A DNA stretch of 64,000 bases, taken from NCBI RefSeq assembly GCF_008041935.1, contig NZ_VKAC01000007.1, forward strand, positions 124,001 to 188,000, in the 5' to 3' direction. The position numbers and the translations under genes were made by a program. Shown in pieces: positions 1 to 8,636 of the stretch; position 1 is the first letter of the stretch; the number at the start of each line of letters is the position of its first letter. Source of the DNA: Quadrisphaera setariae (GTDB lineage Bacteria; Actinomycetota; Actinomycetes; Actinomycetales; Quadrisphaeraceae). Below the pieces are notes generated by a model. It did no database searches and had not been told where the DNA came from. It worked only from the letters and a program-made list of their open reading frames with translations.

Positions 1-1037
1 TCGGGCCGCTCCGTGACCTCCATGCGCCACCGGCTGGCGGCGCGGGCGGTCGAGAGGGCGGCGGCCACGTCGTCGAGCTCCGCACCGACGGCCAGCGCGC
101 AGGCGGCGGCGGCGAGGGCGTTGGAGACGTGGTGCTCGCCGTGGACCCGCATCGCGACGTCAGCGCGGCCGGCAGCTCCGGCGAGCCCGGCCACCAGCGT
201 GAAGGAGGGACGGCCCATCTCGTCGACGCGGACGTCCTCGGCGCGCACGTCGGCGGCGCTCCCCCACCCGAAGGTCACCACGCGGGCGCGGGTGCGCTCG
301 GCCATGGCGGCCACGCGGTGGTCGTCGGCGTTGAGGACGGCGACCCCGCCGTCGGCCGCTGCGGGCAGGGACTCGACCAGCTCGCCCTTGGCCACGGCGA
401 TCGCCTCGGGGCTGCCGAACTCGCCCACGTGGGCGCTACCCACGTTGAGCACGGCCCCGACCCGCGGGTGCGCCAGCTCGCACAGGTGGGCGATGTGGCC
501 GCGGCCGCGGGCGCCCATCTCCACCACGAGCGAGCGGGTGCCCTCCTCGACGCGGAGCAGGGTCAGCGGCACCCCGAGCTCGTTGTTGTACGAGCCGGGC
601 GGGGCCACCACGGGGCCGAGGGGCGCGAGGACGGCGGCCAGCAGGTCCTTGGTGCTCGTCTTGCCCGAGCTGCCGGTGACGGCCACGACGTCGAACGGCG
701 CGCTGAGGGCGGGGTCGTCTGCGAGAGCGCGACGGCGGGCCAGGACCTCCGCGGCCAGGGCCGGCAGCGCGTCCAGCACGCGGCCGGGGACGACGACGGC
801 GGGCACGTCCTCGCCGAGGTCGCGCTCGGCGAGGACGGCCACCGCGCCGGCGCCGAGGGCGGTCGCGGCGTAGTCGTGGCCGTCGACGCGCTCACCGGGC
901 ACGGCGGCGAACAGGTCACCGCCCGTGGCGGCGCGGGAGTCGACCACGACGCCGCTGACGACGGCGGCCGGGTCGGCCCCTCCGGTCAGGCGGCCGCCGG
1001 TGGCGGCCGCGACGTCTCCCAGCGCGATCGGGATCAT
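1..1037 (-). CDS. murF: UDP-N-acetylmuramoyl-tripeptide--D-alanyl-D-alanine ligase MurF (partial, C-terminus outside window)
   Basis: MurF adds D-Ala-D-Ala to UDP-MurNAc-tripeptide in the cytoplasm, the last step of the soluble peptidoglycan precursor. Translating the minus strand from the ATG at 1037 gives MIPIALGDVAAATGG and then the Mur-ligase ATP loop VTGSSGKTSTKDLL, followed by a long uninterrupted frame to position 1 with NxxSAHVGEFGS and HHVSNALAA segments typical of MurF. No stop is reached, so the C-terminal domain lies outside the window. The start overlaps the murE stop as ATGA, indicating translational coupling in the dcw operon. The identification is very secure. Only the 3' end is missing, because of the window edge and not because of a mutation. 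Confidence 0.95.
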   Translation of the reverse strand, partial: MIPIALGDVAAATGGRLTGGADPAAVVSGVVVDSRAATGGDLFAAVPGERVDGHDYAATALGAGAVAVLAERDLGEDVPAVVVPGRVLDALPALAAEVLARRRALADDPALSAPFDVVAVTGSSGKTSTKDLLAAVLAPLGPVVAPPGSYNNELGVPLTLLRVEEGTRSLVVEMGARGRGHIAHLCELAHPRVGAVLNVGSAHVGEFGSPEAIAVAKGELVESLPAAADGGVAVLNADDHRVAAMAERTRARVVTFGWGSAADVRAEDVRVDEMGRPSFTLVAGLAGAAGRADVAMRVHGEHHVSNALAAAACALAVGAELDDVAAALSTARAASRWRMEVTERP

Positions 1038-2770
1038 GCGCGCACCTCCTGGGCGGCCGCCAGCGCGGCCGCGAGCTCGTGGCGGTCGTCGAAGGGGTGC
1101 ACCGCACCCGCGACCTCCTGGCCGCGCTCGTGGCCCTTGCCGGCCACGAGCACGGTGCCGCCGGGACCGCCGGCCAGCGCGAGGGCGACCCCGCGGGCGA
1201 TCGCCTCGTGGCGGTCTGCGACCTCCAGCACCTCGGCCGCGTCGACGTCTGCTGCTGTGGCCGCTGCTCCGGCTGCCCCTGCGAGGACCGCGGCGCGGAT
1301 GGCGGCCGGGTCCTCCGAGCGGGGGTTGTCGTCGGTGACCACCACGGCGTCGGCGCCCGCCGCGGCGGCGGCGCCCATCGCGGGGCGCTTGCCGGGGTCG
1401 CGGTCACCGCCGGCGCCGAGCACCACCACGAGGCGGCCTGAGGTCGAGGGGCGCAGGGCGGCGAGCGCGGCGGCCACGGCGTCGGGGGTGTGGGCGTAGT
1501 CGACCACCCCCACGGGGAGGCCCGAGGCCCCACCGGAGCCCTCGCCGGCGCCGGCACGGGAGGGCCCGGTCGCCGGCGCCACCACCTCCATGCGGCCCGG
1601 CACGCCGCGCGCCGCCGCCAGGGCGGCGGCCGCGGCGGCCGGGTCGTGGCCCGAGGCGGCCAGCACGGCCACGGCGACGGCGGTGTTGGCCACGTTGAAG
1701 GTGCCCGGCAGCGGGCTGGCGGCCCGGACGCGCAGGCCGCCCGGCCCGGTGAGCTCGAAGGCGGAGCCGGGCCTGCCGTCGGAGCGCTCGCGCACGGCGG
1801 CGGGGTCCACGGACCAGTCGGCAGCGACCTCCGAGCCGTCAGCCGGTCCGCCCGCCGTCGTCGTCACGGTGGTGGTGGGCACGCCGGCGGCGCGGCTGCG
1901 CTCGGCCAGGCGGCGGCCCCAGGCGTCGTCGGTGCACACCACGGCGGCGCGGGTGCGCTCGGGCGTGAACAGCGCGGCCTTGGCCTCGAAGTAGTCCTGC
2001 ATCGTGGGGTGGAAGTCGAGGTGGTCCTGGGAGAGGTTGGTGAACACGGCGACGTCGAGCACTAGCCCGTCCACCCGGTGCAGCACCACGGCGTGGCTGG
2101 AGACCTCCAGCGCTGCCGCCCGCGCACCGCGCTCCACCGCCAGCGCGAGCAGCGCGTGCAGGTCCGGCGCCTCGGGGGTGGTGCGCGCGCTGGGCAGCTC
2201 CTCGCCGGCGATGCGCGTGCACACGGTGCCCACGAGCGCGGTGGGCGTGCCGAGCTGCTCCAGCGCGGACTCCAGCAGCGTGGTGACGGTTGTCTTGCCG
2301 TTGGTGCCGGTGACGCCGAGCACCTGCAGGTGCTGCGCGGGCTCGCCCCACACCAGCGCGCTGGCGGCGCCCAGGACGGAGCGGGGGTCGTCGACGACGA
2401 CGGCGGGCAGGCCCGCGGCACCGCCCTCGGCGGCCAGCCGTGCGCCCTCGGGGTCGGTCAGGAGGGCTGCGGCGCCCAGCGCGGCGGCCTGCTCTGCGAA
2501 GCGGGCGCCGTGGGTGCGGGCGCCGGGCAGCGCGGCGTAGAGGTCTCCCGGGCGCGCGCGGCGCGAGTCGAGCACCACACCGGTGACGACCAGCTCCTCC
2601 GCCCCCTCGGGGACGGGAGCGCCCACCAGCGCCGCGACGTCCGCCAGCGGTCGCCCGGGCGCGCGCAGGGGCCGGGAGTCGCGAGCGGGCACGGCGTGCA
2701 CGCTACCGGGCGCGCCCGGCGCCGCCGGGGGGTTCACGGCGAGCGCGGGCGAGGAGGTGCTGTGGATCAC
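1034..2770 (-). CDS. murE: UDP-N-acetylmuramoyl-L-alanyl-D-glutamate--2,6-diaminopimelate ligase MurE
   Basis: Cytoplasmic ligase adding the third residue of the peptidoglycan stem peptide. The 578-residue product has the Mur ligase N-domain, the ATP loop TGTNGKTT at about 154-161, the carbamylated-lysine region (FEAKAALF, about 261-268) and the C-domain motif DNPRSEDP at about 481-488. In this family DNPR reads meso-diaminopimelate rather than lysine, so the cell wall should be the A1gamma (mDAP) type. The N-terminus is about 40 residues longer than usual and rich in Pro/Ala. A later start is possible, but no better-placed one is obvious. It overlaps murF by 4 bp and lies 31 bp after ftsI, consistent with one operon. 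Confidence 0.95.
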   Translation of the reverse strand: MIHSTSSPALAVNPPAAPGAPGSVHAVPARDSRPLRAPGRPLADVAALVGAPVPEGAEELVVTGVVLDSRRARPGDLYAALPGARTHGARFAEQAAALGAAALLTDPEGARLAAEGGAAGLPAVVVDDPRSVLGAASALVWGEPAQHLQVLGVTGTNGKTTVTTLLESALEQLGTPTALVGTVCTRIAGEELPSARTTPEAPDLHALLALAVERGARAAALEVSSHAVVLHRVDGLVLDVAVFTNLSQDHLDFHPTMQDYFEAKAALFTPERTRAAVVCTDDAWGRRLAERSRAAGVPTTTVTTTAGGPADGSEVAADWSVDPAAVRERSDGRPGSAFELTGPGGLRVRAASPLPGTFNVANTAVAVAVLAASGHDPAAAAAALAAARGVPGRMEVVAPATGPSRAGAGEGSGGASGLPVGVVDYAHTPDAVAAALAALRPSTSGRLVVVLGAGGDRDPGKRPAMGAAAAAGADAVVVTDDNPRSEDPAAIRAAVLAGAAGAAATAADVDAAEVLEVADRHEAIARGVALALAGGPGGTVLVAGKGHERGQEVAGAVHPFDDRHELAAALAAAQEVRA

Positions 2771-2801
2771 CGGGCGCCGCCCCCGCCCGTCGCCGGTGCG
2801 C

Positions 2802-4871
2802 TCACTGCCAGGTCAGCGGCGGCAGCTGGGCGGGCGCGCCGCTGGGCACGATCCCCTCCCTGCCGAGGGCGTAGCCCATGACGTCGGAGAACACCGGCGC
2901 CGCCACGGTGCCGCCGTAGTGGCTGGTCTGGGGGTGCTGGACGATCACCGCGACCACCAGCTGGGGGTCGTCGGCGGGCGCCATGCCGATGAAGGACGCC
3001 GTGTACTGCGGCTCACCGGTGGCCTTGGTGGCGGGCAGGTCCTGGGCGGTGCCGGTCTTGCCGGCCACGCGGAAGCCCGGGACGGCGGCGTTGAGGCCGG
3101 TGCCGTCGGAGGTGACCACGCCCTCGAGCATGTTGGTGACCTGCTGCGCCGTCTGCTCGCTCACCACGCGCGTCCCCGAGGTGGGCGCGGTGGGGGTGTA
3201 CGTGCCGTCGGGGCTGGTGGTGCCGGCCACGATGTGCGGCGGGATGCGCACCCCGCCGTTGGCGATGGTCGCGTAGACCTGCGCGGCCTGGAGGGCGTTG
3301 ACCCCGTAGCCCTGCCCGAACAGGACGTTGTACTGCGTGCGCCCGTCCCACTTCTCCGGCGGCGCGAGGATGCCGCGGGTCTCGCCGGGCAGGCCGAGCT
3401 GCTTGTCGCCGATGCCGAAGGCCTTCAGGTAGTCGTAGCGCTGCTGCACCGAGAGCTTCTGGCCCACCTCGATGGTGCCGACGTTCGAGGACTCGGCGAG
3501 CACCCCCGCGAAGGTCAGCTTCTGCGGCTCGTGGGGGTGGGAGTCGCGCACGGACCCGGCCCGACCGGGCAGCTGGAGGGTGTCGGGCACGGTCAGCTGG
3601 GTCTCCGGGGTGACCAGGCCCTGCTGGATGGCCGCGGCGGCGGTGATGAGCTTGCCCGTGGAGCCGGGCTCGAAGGTGTCCTCCAGCGAGCGGTTGTGGC
3701 GCTCCGCCTCGGGCGTCGCGCCGGGCGAGGCGGGGTCGATCGAGCCGGACTCGGCCAGCGCGAGCACCTGCCCGTCCTTGGTCATCACCACCACGGACAC
3801 CCAGTCGGCCTCGGTGGCCTCGGCCTGCGCCCTGGCGGCGTTCTGCGCGTAGAACTGGATGTCGTCGTCGAGGGTGAGGCGCACGTCCTCGCCGTTGACG
3901 GCGGGGGTGTTGCTCGACTCGCCCAGGGGGATCCGCTGGCCGCGGGCGCCGCGCTCGTAGAGCAGCTCCCCGTCGGTGCCGGTCAGCTCGCCGTCCTCGG
4001 CGAGCTCCAGCCCGGCCAGGGCGGTGCCGTCCTTGCCGACGTAGCCGACGAGGTTTCCAGCGGTGGTGCCCGCCGGGTAGGCGCGCTCCTCGTCGGGCTC
4101 GGAGAAGATCCCGGGGATCTTGAGCTGCTGCACCGCGCGCCACTGCTCGGGGGTGAGGCCCTTGGCGAGGTAGGTCCACTGGACCTGCTTGCCGGCGGCG
4201 GTCGTGCGGGGGGTCAGGAGCGTCACGAGCTGCTGCTCGGAGACGCCCAGCAGCGGCGCCAGCGCCGGCGCGGCCTGCTGGGGGGTCCAGAGGGTCTTGA
4301 CCTCCTTGGTCGGCCCCGTGAACAGGCTCGGGTCGGCGGTGACGTTGAACCGCTCGACGCTCTCGGCCAGCACGTCGCCGTTGCGGTCGGTGATGGTGCC
4401 CCTCACCGCGGGCACGGTGACCTTGACCAGCCGCTCCTGCAGGGCGAGCTCGGCCAGCTGGCCGGTGTCGAGCGCCTGCACCTGCAGCAGCCGCCCGGTG
4501 AAGACGGCCGTGACGAGCAGCAGCAGGGCGACGACGACGGCGGTGCGTCGCTGCGGCGTGCCGGCGCGGACGCCGCGGCGGGCCTTCGGGCGCGGAGGGC
4601 GCGGCGGCCGCTGGGGCGACGCCGGCCGGGCCGTGCGGCTCGTCGTGCGGCTCGTCGCGCCCGACGGGCGGCCGGCGGTGCCCGTCCCGGCTCTCGTGGC
4701 GGCGCGGGAGGCGGTGCCGGTCGCCGAGGAGGCTCCCGACCGCGCCGCCGCGCGGGGTGCGGGCCGGGCCCCGGTGCGCGGCAGCGTGCCGGTGCCGGTG
4801 CCGGCGCGGGGGGTCTGCCGCCCCTCGGTGCGGGAGGTCGGGCGCTGCGGCGCCCCCGGGGCGGGGCTCAC
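2802..4871 (-). CDS. ftsI: Septal peptidoglycan transpeptidase FtsI (PBP3/PbpB-type)
   Basis: Class B penicillin-binding protein that cross-links septal peptidoglycan outside the membrane. The GTG at 4871 overlaps the stop of the upstream ftsL-like gene (GTGA) and gives 689 residues. A longer open frame upstream is antisense-like and rejected. The order is an unusual Arg/Thr/Gly/Pro-rich cytoplasmic tail (1-109), one membrane helix (about 110-127), a PBP dimerisation domain starting VRGTITDRNG, and a transpeptidase domain with STGK (Ser404, Lys407), SSN (461-463) and KTGT (605-608). All catalytic motifs are intact. There is no C-terminal PASTA domain. The cationic disordered tail is long even for Actinobacteria and may contact cytoplasmic division partners. 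Confidence 0.94.
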   Translation of the reverse strand: MSPAPGAPQRPTSRTEGRQTPRAGTGTGTLPRTGARPAPRAAARSGASSATGTASRAATRAGTGTAGRPSGATSRTTSRTARPASPQRPPRPPRPKARRGVRAGTPQRRTAVVVALLLLVTAVFTGRLLQVQALDTGQLAELALQERLVKVTVPAVRGTITDRNGDVLAESVERFNVTADPSLFTGPTKEVKTLWTPQQAAPALAPLLGVSEQQLVTLLTPRTTAAGKQVQWTYLAKGLTPEQWRAVQQLKIPGIFSEPDEERAYPAGTTAGNLVGYVGKDGTALAGLELAEDGELTGTDGELLYERGARGQRIPLGESSNTPAVNGEDVRLTLDDDIQFYAQNAARAQAEATEADWVSVVVMTKDGQVLALAESGSIDPASPGATPEAERHNRSLEDTFEPGSTGKLITAAAAIQQGLVTPETQLTVPDTLQLPGRAGSVRDSHPHEPQKLTFAGVLAESSNVGTIEVGQKLSVQQRYDYLKAFGIGDKQLGLPGETRGILAPPEKWDGRTQYNVLFGQGYGVNALQAAQVYATIANGGVRIPPHIVAGTTSPDGTYTPTAPTSGTRVVSEQTAQQVTNMLEGVVTSDGTGLNAAVPGFRVAGKTGTAQDLPATKATGEPQYTASFIGMAPADDPQLVVAVIVQHPQTSHYGGTVAAPVFSDVMGYALGREGIVPSGAPAQLPPLTWQ

Positions 4872-5650
4872 GGGGTGCTCCCCTGCGTCGGCGAGGCGCT
4901 GCCGGTGCCAGTACCGCGCGACGACGACGGACGGGGGGACGCGGACCCCGACGAGCGCGGGGAGGACGAGGACGAGGCCGATGCCGGTGCCGCGTCGGCC
5001 GTGGCGTCGCCACCGGCTGCTGCGTCGGCGTCGGGGTCGGTGTCGACGGCGCCCTGCTCCGCGGCAGCCGCGGACGAGCTCGGGGTGGCCGTCGAGGTCG
5101 GCCGCTCGGACGGCGAGGCCCCCGAGCCGGAGGGCGTGGGCGTCGGCGCGGCGCTGGGGCTGCCCACCACGGCCTGCGGCTGCGGGGCCTGCAGCACCAG
5201 CCAGGCGCGCTGCGGCGCCCGCACCATGCCCAGCTGTTGGGCGCGCTCGTCCACGGCACCGGGGGAGCTGACCTGCTGGAGGTGCTCGGTGAGCGCCTGC
5301 TCCTGCTCGGCCAGCAGCGTCTGCTCCGTCTGCAGGTCGTGCTCGGTGTAGCTGCCGCGCGAGAGCGCGATGTTGGTCCACAGGGCCAGGAGCAGCGAGG
5401 CGACGAGCACCGCCCCGCACAGCAGCACGGTGCGCGCCCGCCCGCGGCCCCGGCCGGGCGCCACGGGCGCCGCGGCCCGGGTGGTCGCCCGGGTGGTCGA
5501 CCTGGCCGCCGCGCGGGCGGTGCCGCGAGCGACCGGGCGGCGCACGCCCCGCGCGGGGCGGGCGGCGTGGGGCGGACGCACGCGCTCCGGGCCGGCCGTC
5601 GTCGCAGCCCCGGACGCGCCCGTCGTCGTCGAGCTGGTGGAGGGGCTCAT
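4868..5650 (-). CDS. FtsL-like septum formation protein
   Basis: Bitopic division protein expected to act with FtsQ/FtsB-type partners at the septum. The 260-residue product has an Arg/Ala/Thr-rich cytoplasmic N-terminus of about 70 residues, one strong membrane helix ([20 protein letters not shown], about 74-93), a short periplasmic coiled coil rich in Gln/Leu/Glu and the FtsL-like segment [18 protein letters not shown]. The final hundred residues are a low-complexity Ser/Ala/Pro/Asp tail. Its place between rsmH and ftsI matches Rv2164c of mycobacteria. The start ATG overlaps the rsmH stop (ATGA) and the stop overlaps the ftsI start. Sequence similarity in FtsL is weak across phyla, so the call rests largely on position and topology. 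Confidence 0.8.
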   Translation of the reverse strand: MSPSTSSTTTGASGAATTAGPERVRPPHAARPARGVRRPVARGTARAAARSTTRATTRAAAPVAPGRGRGRARTVLLCGAVLVASLLLALWTNIALSRGSYTEHDLQTEQTLLAEQEQALTEHLQQVSSPGAVDERAQQLGMVRAPQRAWLVLQAPQPQAVVGSPSAAPTPTPSGSGASPSERPTSTATPSSSAAAAEQGAVDTDPDADAAAGGDATADAAPASASSSSSPRSSGSASPRPSSSRGTGTGSASPTQGSTP

Positions 5651-6675
5651 GCGCGGCCCCCGGGAGCCGGCACGCGGCCGGGGCGCACGCGCTCGGCGGC
5701 GCGCAGGCGCACCGGCGCGGAGCGGGGGTTGGAGGCCAGCTCGTCCTCGCCGGCGCGCTCGGCGCCGCGGGTGAGCAGCTGGAAGCGGGGGGCGTGCTCC
5801 GGGGGCTCGAAGGGCAGGCCGGGGGGCGCGGTGCTGGTGGTGGCCGCGGCGAGCGTCTGCTTGACGATGCGGTCCTCGAGGGACTGGTAGCTCATCACCA
5901 CCAGGCGCCCGCCCACGGCGAGGGCGTCGAGGGCGGCGGGCACGGCGGCGCGCAGCGCGTCGAGCTCTCCGTTGACCTCGATGCGCAGCGCCTGGAAGGT
6001 GCGCTTGGCGGGGTTGCCGCCGGTGCGGCGCGCCGCCGCGGGGATCGAGTCGCGGACGAGGTCGACCAGGCGCAGCGTGCCGCTGAAGGGCTCGCGGGCG
6101 CGGTCGCGGACCACGTTGTCGGCGATCCGGCGGGCGAACTTCTCCTCGCCGTAGACGTGCAGCACGCGGGACAGGTCGCGGGCGTCGTAGGTGTTGAGGA
6201 CGTCGGCGGCGGTCAGGCCCGAGGTGGGGTCCATGCGCATGTCGAGCGGGGCGTCGCGGGCGTAGGAGAAGCCCCGGTCGACCTCGTCGAGCTGCAGGGA
6301 GCTGACGCCGAGGTCCATGAGCACCCCGTGCACCTCGCGGACGCGCAGGTCGGCGAGTACGTCGGGCAGCTCGTCGTAGACGGCGCGCACCAGGGTGGCC
6401 CGCTCGCCGAACCGCTCGAGGCGGGCACCGGCGATGGCGAGGGCCTGCGGGTCCCTGTCGATCGCCACGAGGCGCGCGGCCGGCAGGCGCTCGAGCAGCG
6501 CCTCGCTGTGGCCGCCCATCCCCAGGGTGGTGTCGACGACGACGGGGGCCGCGCCGTCCGCGCGCGGCTGCAGGGCTGGGGCGAGCAGCTCGACGCAGCG
6601 GTCGAGCAGGACGGGCACGTGGCGGTCGCCGGGAGGGCGCTCAGCGGGGTCGGGAGCGGGCAGGACGTCGTCCAC
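5647..6675 (-). CDS. rsmH: 16S rRNA (cytosine(1402)-N(4))-methyltransferase RsmH (MraW)
   Basis: SAM-dependent methyltransferase that modifies C1402 in the decoding site of 16S rRNA. The 342-residue product begins near [14 protein letters not shown], followed by the SAM loop [16 protein letters not shown], the DRDPQAL acidic motif, [19 protein letters not shown] and the C-terminal block [18 protein letters not shown], all diagnostic of MraW. The GTG at 6675 is preceded by GGGAGGAGC about 6 nt upstream. It is the first gene after a sigma70-like promoter at 6717-6745 and starts the overlapping chain rsmH-ftsL-ftsI-murE-murF. It is separated from mraZ by about 290 bp, which is wider than in most genomes. 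Confidence 0.95.
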   Translation of the reverse strand: MDDVLPAPDPAERPPGDRHVPVLLDRCVELLAPALQPRADGAAPVVVDTTLGMGGHSEALLERLPAARLVAIDRDPQALAIAGARLERFGERATLVRAVYDELPDVLADLRVREVHGVLMDLGVSSLQLDEVDRGFSYARDAPLDMRMDPTSGLTAADVLNTYDARDLSRVLHVYGEEKFARRIADNVVRDRAREPFSGTLRLVDLVRDSIPAAARRTGGNPAKRTFQALRIEVNGELDALRAAVPAALDALAVGGRLVVMSYQSLEDRIVKQTLAAATTSTAPPGLPFEPPEHAPRFQLLTRGAERAGEDELASNPRSAPVRLRAAERVRPGRVPAPGGRA

Positions 6676-6716
6676 GTGCGCTCCTCCCGTCGGCGACCGG
6701 TACCAGCTGGTGCATG

Positions 6717-6745
6717 ACGCTACTGATGGGACGATTGTGACTCAA
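6717..6745 (-). promoter_or_regulatory. Predicted sigma70-type promoter of the rsmH-ftsL-ftsI-murE-murF operon
   Basis: Read on the minus strand, TTGAGT (6745-6740) and TAGCGT (6722-6717) are separated by exactly 17 bp. They lie about 40 bp before the rsmH start and in the only sizeable gap of this strand (6676-6968). The -35 hexamer is inside a small inverted repeat, TGACTC/GAGTCA at 6738-6756, which could be an operator. The promoter call is inferred from hexamers and spacing only. Confidence 0.55.
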
Positions 6746-6968
6746 GTGACGAGTCAGGCAGCGCCCCACCCATCGTGCACGCCAGGAGGCCGTCACGCGG
6801 ACATCCCGCCCGGCACGCCGCACGGCCAGGTCCCCATCCGCTCCCGACGGGCCGGGGAAGTGGCCCGCGCGGCCTGACACCGGGGAAGGTGCGTCAGGAC
6901 GCGAGGAGCGGCTGGAGGCCTGGCCGTGCGGAGGTCCGCCCGCGGCTCAGCGGCGGCTCACGGGGCGC

Positions 6969-7400
6969 TCACAGCAGCCCCGGCAGGTCGTCGAGGGTGA
7001 CGAGGTCGTAGCCGGCCTCCGCCTGCGCGAACCGCTCGCGCCAGGAGGCCTCGTCCCAGACCTCCAGCCGCTCGCCGGCGCCCACCACGGCCACCTCGCG
7101 GTCCAGGCCCGCGAAGGCTCGCAGCACGGGCGGCACCGTGAAGCGGCCCTGCTTGTCCAGCTCCTCCTCGGAGGCGCCGGCCAGCATCACCCGCAGGTAC
7201 TCCCGCACAGCGGGGTTGGTGGCGGTGGCCGCCCTCAGCTCCGCGTAGCGCCGCTCGAAGTCGGCCCGGGGATAGGCGTGCAGGCACGGCCCCTGACCAC
7301 GGGTCAGGTAGAAGCCCCCGGTGAGCGCCTCGCGGTAGCGCGAGGGCACGAGCAGGCGCCCCTTGTCGTCCAGCCGGGGGGTGTGCGTGCCGACGAACAC
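6969..7400 (-). CDS. mraZ: Transcriptional regulator / division-cluster protein MraZ
   Basis: AbrB-fold DNA-binding protein that controls the dcw cluster. Starting at the GTG at 7400 gives 143 residues beginning VFVGTHTPRLDDKGRLLVP, the normal MraZ N-terminus, with a strong Shine-Dalgarno GGGGGAGG about 6 nt upstream; earlier in-frame starts would add unrelated sequence. Two MraZ repeats are visible, each with its D-x(2-3)-R motif (DDKGRLLVP and DKQGRFTVP). It is the most upstream gene of the dcw cluster here and diverges from moxR. Its own upstream region carries a 10-bp-phased TGGAG array that is a likely autoregulatory operator. Confidence 0.95.
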   Translation of the reverse strand: MFVGTHTPRLDDKGRLLVPSRYREALTGGFYLTRGQGPCLHAYPRADFERRYAELRAATATNPAVREYLRVMLAGASEEELDKQGRFTVPPVLRAFAGLDREVAVVGAGERLEVWDEASWRERFAQAEAGYDLVTLDDLPGLL

Positions 7401-7441
7401 GGGCCGGCACCTCCCCCGCTCGGGAGCGTGGCCGTCCCCCG

Positions 7442-7476
7442 CTCCGCATGGCTCCACGTTACTCCACTCCGCTCCA
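7442..7476 (-). promoter_or_regulatory. Candidate MraZ operator: 10-bp-phased TGGAG repeats
   Basis: On the mraZ coding strand the pentamer (T/C)GGAG occurs four times at exact 10-bp spacing (copies ending at 7472, 7462, 7452 and 7442 in plus coordinates), with an extra half-phase CGGAG between the first two. The array lies 42-76 bp before the mraZ start. Known MraZ boxes are short G-rich repeats with 10-bp phasing (TGGGN-type in E. coli). The A in the fourth position would be a lineage variant. A further GGAG/TGGAG pair lies at about 7493-7503. Confidence 0.65.
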
Positions 7477-7624
7477 CCGACGCGGCCGCTCGCTCCACTC
7501 CGCGTCCACCGCGCGGCGCCTCCGGAGCGCCTCAGGCGCACCTCCGCCGACCGCCCAGCGGTGTCGTCGGGACGGCCGCGCTGGCCGTGATCAGCGACGG
7601 ACTGCGGTGGTCAGGGCTGTGACG

Positions 7625-7630
7625 TACCGT
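7625..7630 (+). promoter_or_regulatory. -10 hexamer TACCGT, leaderless start of moxR
   Basis: TACCGT is followed by 6 nt and the GTG at 7637. No Shine-Dalgarno sequence precedes that GTG, so the transcript probably begins at or next to the start codon. This decides the moxR start. Confidence 0.55.
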
Positions 7631-7636
7631 TCGACC

Positions 7637-8629
7637 GTGTCGATCCCCCTCCCGTGGGGCGCTCGCGGTGCCGAAGAGGGCATCGCGGACGTCCGAGACG
7701 TCCTGGGCCGCATCCGTGGAGCGGTCGAGACGGTCGTCGAGGGCAAGGACGACGTCGTCCGCACCGCCCTCGTCGTGCTGCTCGCCGAGGGCCACCTCCT
7801 GGTGGAGGACGTGCCCGGCGTCGGCAAGACGATGCTGGCCAAGGCCCTGGCCCGCGCCACCGGCGTGACGGTCCGGCGGGTCCAGTTCACCCCGGACCTG
7901 CTCCCCAGCGACCTGACCGGCGTCAGCGTCTACGACGCCGAGAGCCGCCGCTTCGAGTTCCAGCCCGGACCCGTGTTCGCGCACGTCGTCGTCGGCGACG
8001 AGATCAACCGCGCCTCCCCCAAGACGCAGTCGGCGCTGCTCGAGTGCATGGGCGAGCGGCAGGTCACGGTGGACGGCACCACCCACACCCTCGCCCGGCC
8101 GTTCATGGTGGTGGCCACGCAGAACCCCGCCGAGATGGAGGGGACCTACCCGCTCCCCGAGGCCCAGCGCGACAGGTTCATGGCGCGCGTGTCCATGGGG
8201 TACCCGAGCATGGCCAGCGAGCTGGCGATGCTCGGGTCGCACGGCGCGCGCGACCCCCTCACCGACCTCGAGCCCGTCAGCGACCCCGGCGAGCTGCGCC
8301 GCGCCATCGCCGTGACCGCCTCCGTCCACGCCGCCCCCGCGGTGCAGCAGTACCTGCTCGACCTCGTCACCGCCACGCGCACCCACCCGGCGGTCTCCCT
8401 CGGCGCCTCCCCCCGAGCGAGCCTGCACCTCCTGCGGGCCTCCCGGGCGGTGGCCGTGCTCGACGGGCGCGACCACGTGCTCCCCGACGACGTGCAGTCG
8501 CTCGCCGTGCCCGTGCTGGCCCACCGCCTCGTGCTCTCCCCGGAGGCCTCGGCCGTGCGGCGCACCGCCGAGGACGTCCTCGTGGACCTGCTCCAGCGGG
8601 TCCCCGTCCCCAGCGCGGCCAGGGCCTGA
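7637..8629 (+). CDS. MoxR-family AAA+ ATPase
   Basis: Cytoplasmic AAA+ ATPase of the MoxR type, thought to act as a chaperone for maturation of surface or secreted proteins together with DUF58 and transglutaminase partners. The 330-residue product from the GTG at 7637 has Walker A GVGKTMLAKAL, the MoxR block RVQFTPDLLPSDLTGVSVYD, Walker B VVVGDEINRASPKTQSALLECM, sensor 1 (VVATQNPAEMEGTYPLPEAQRDRF) and a C-terminal lid with SPRASLHLLRASRA. The frame extends upstream to 7448, but that part overlaps the mraZ operator and lacks family similarity. The TAnnnT hexamer supports 7637. The neighbours DUF58 and TgpA-like form the usual three-gene set. Confidence 0.93.
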   Translation: MSIPLPWGARGAEEGIADVRDVLGRIRGAVETVVEGKDDVVRTALVVLLAEGHLLVEDVPGVGKTMLAKALARATGVTVRRVQFTPDLLPSDLTGVSVYDAESRRFEFQPGPVFAHVVVGDEINRASPKTQSALLECMGERQVTVDGTTHTLARPFMVVATQNPAEMEGTYPLPEAQRDRFMARVSMGYPSMASELAMLGSHGARDPLTDLEPVSDPGELRRAIAVTASVHAAPAVQQYLLDLVTATRTHPAVSLGASPRASLHLLRASRAVAVLDGRDHVLPDDVQSLAVPVLAHRLVLSPEASAVRRTAEDVLVDLLQRVPVPSAARA

Positions 8630-8636
8630 ACCCGCC

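Noticed and set aside
2583-5351. Plus-strand frame of about 920 codons opposite ftsI
   Set aside because: Antisense shadow of ftsI/ftsL; low-complexity, with no recognisable fold.
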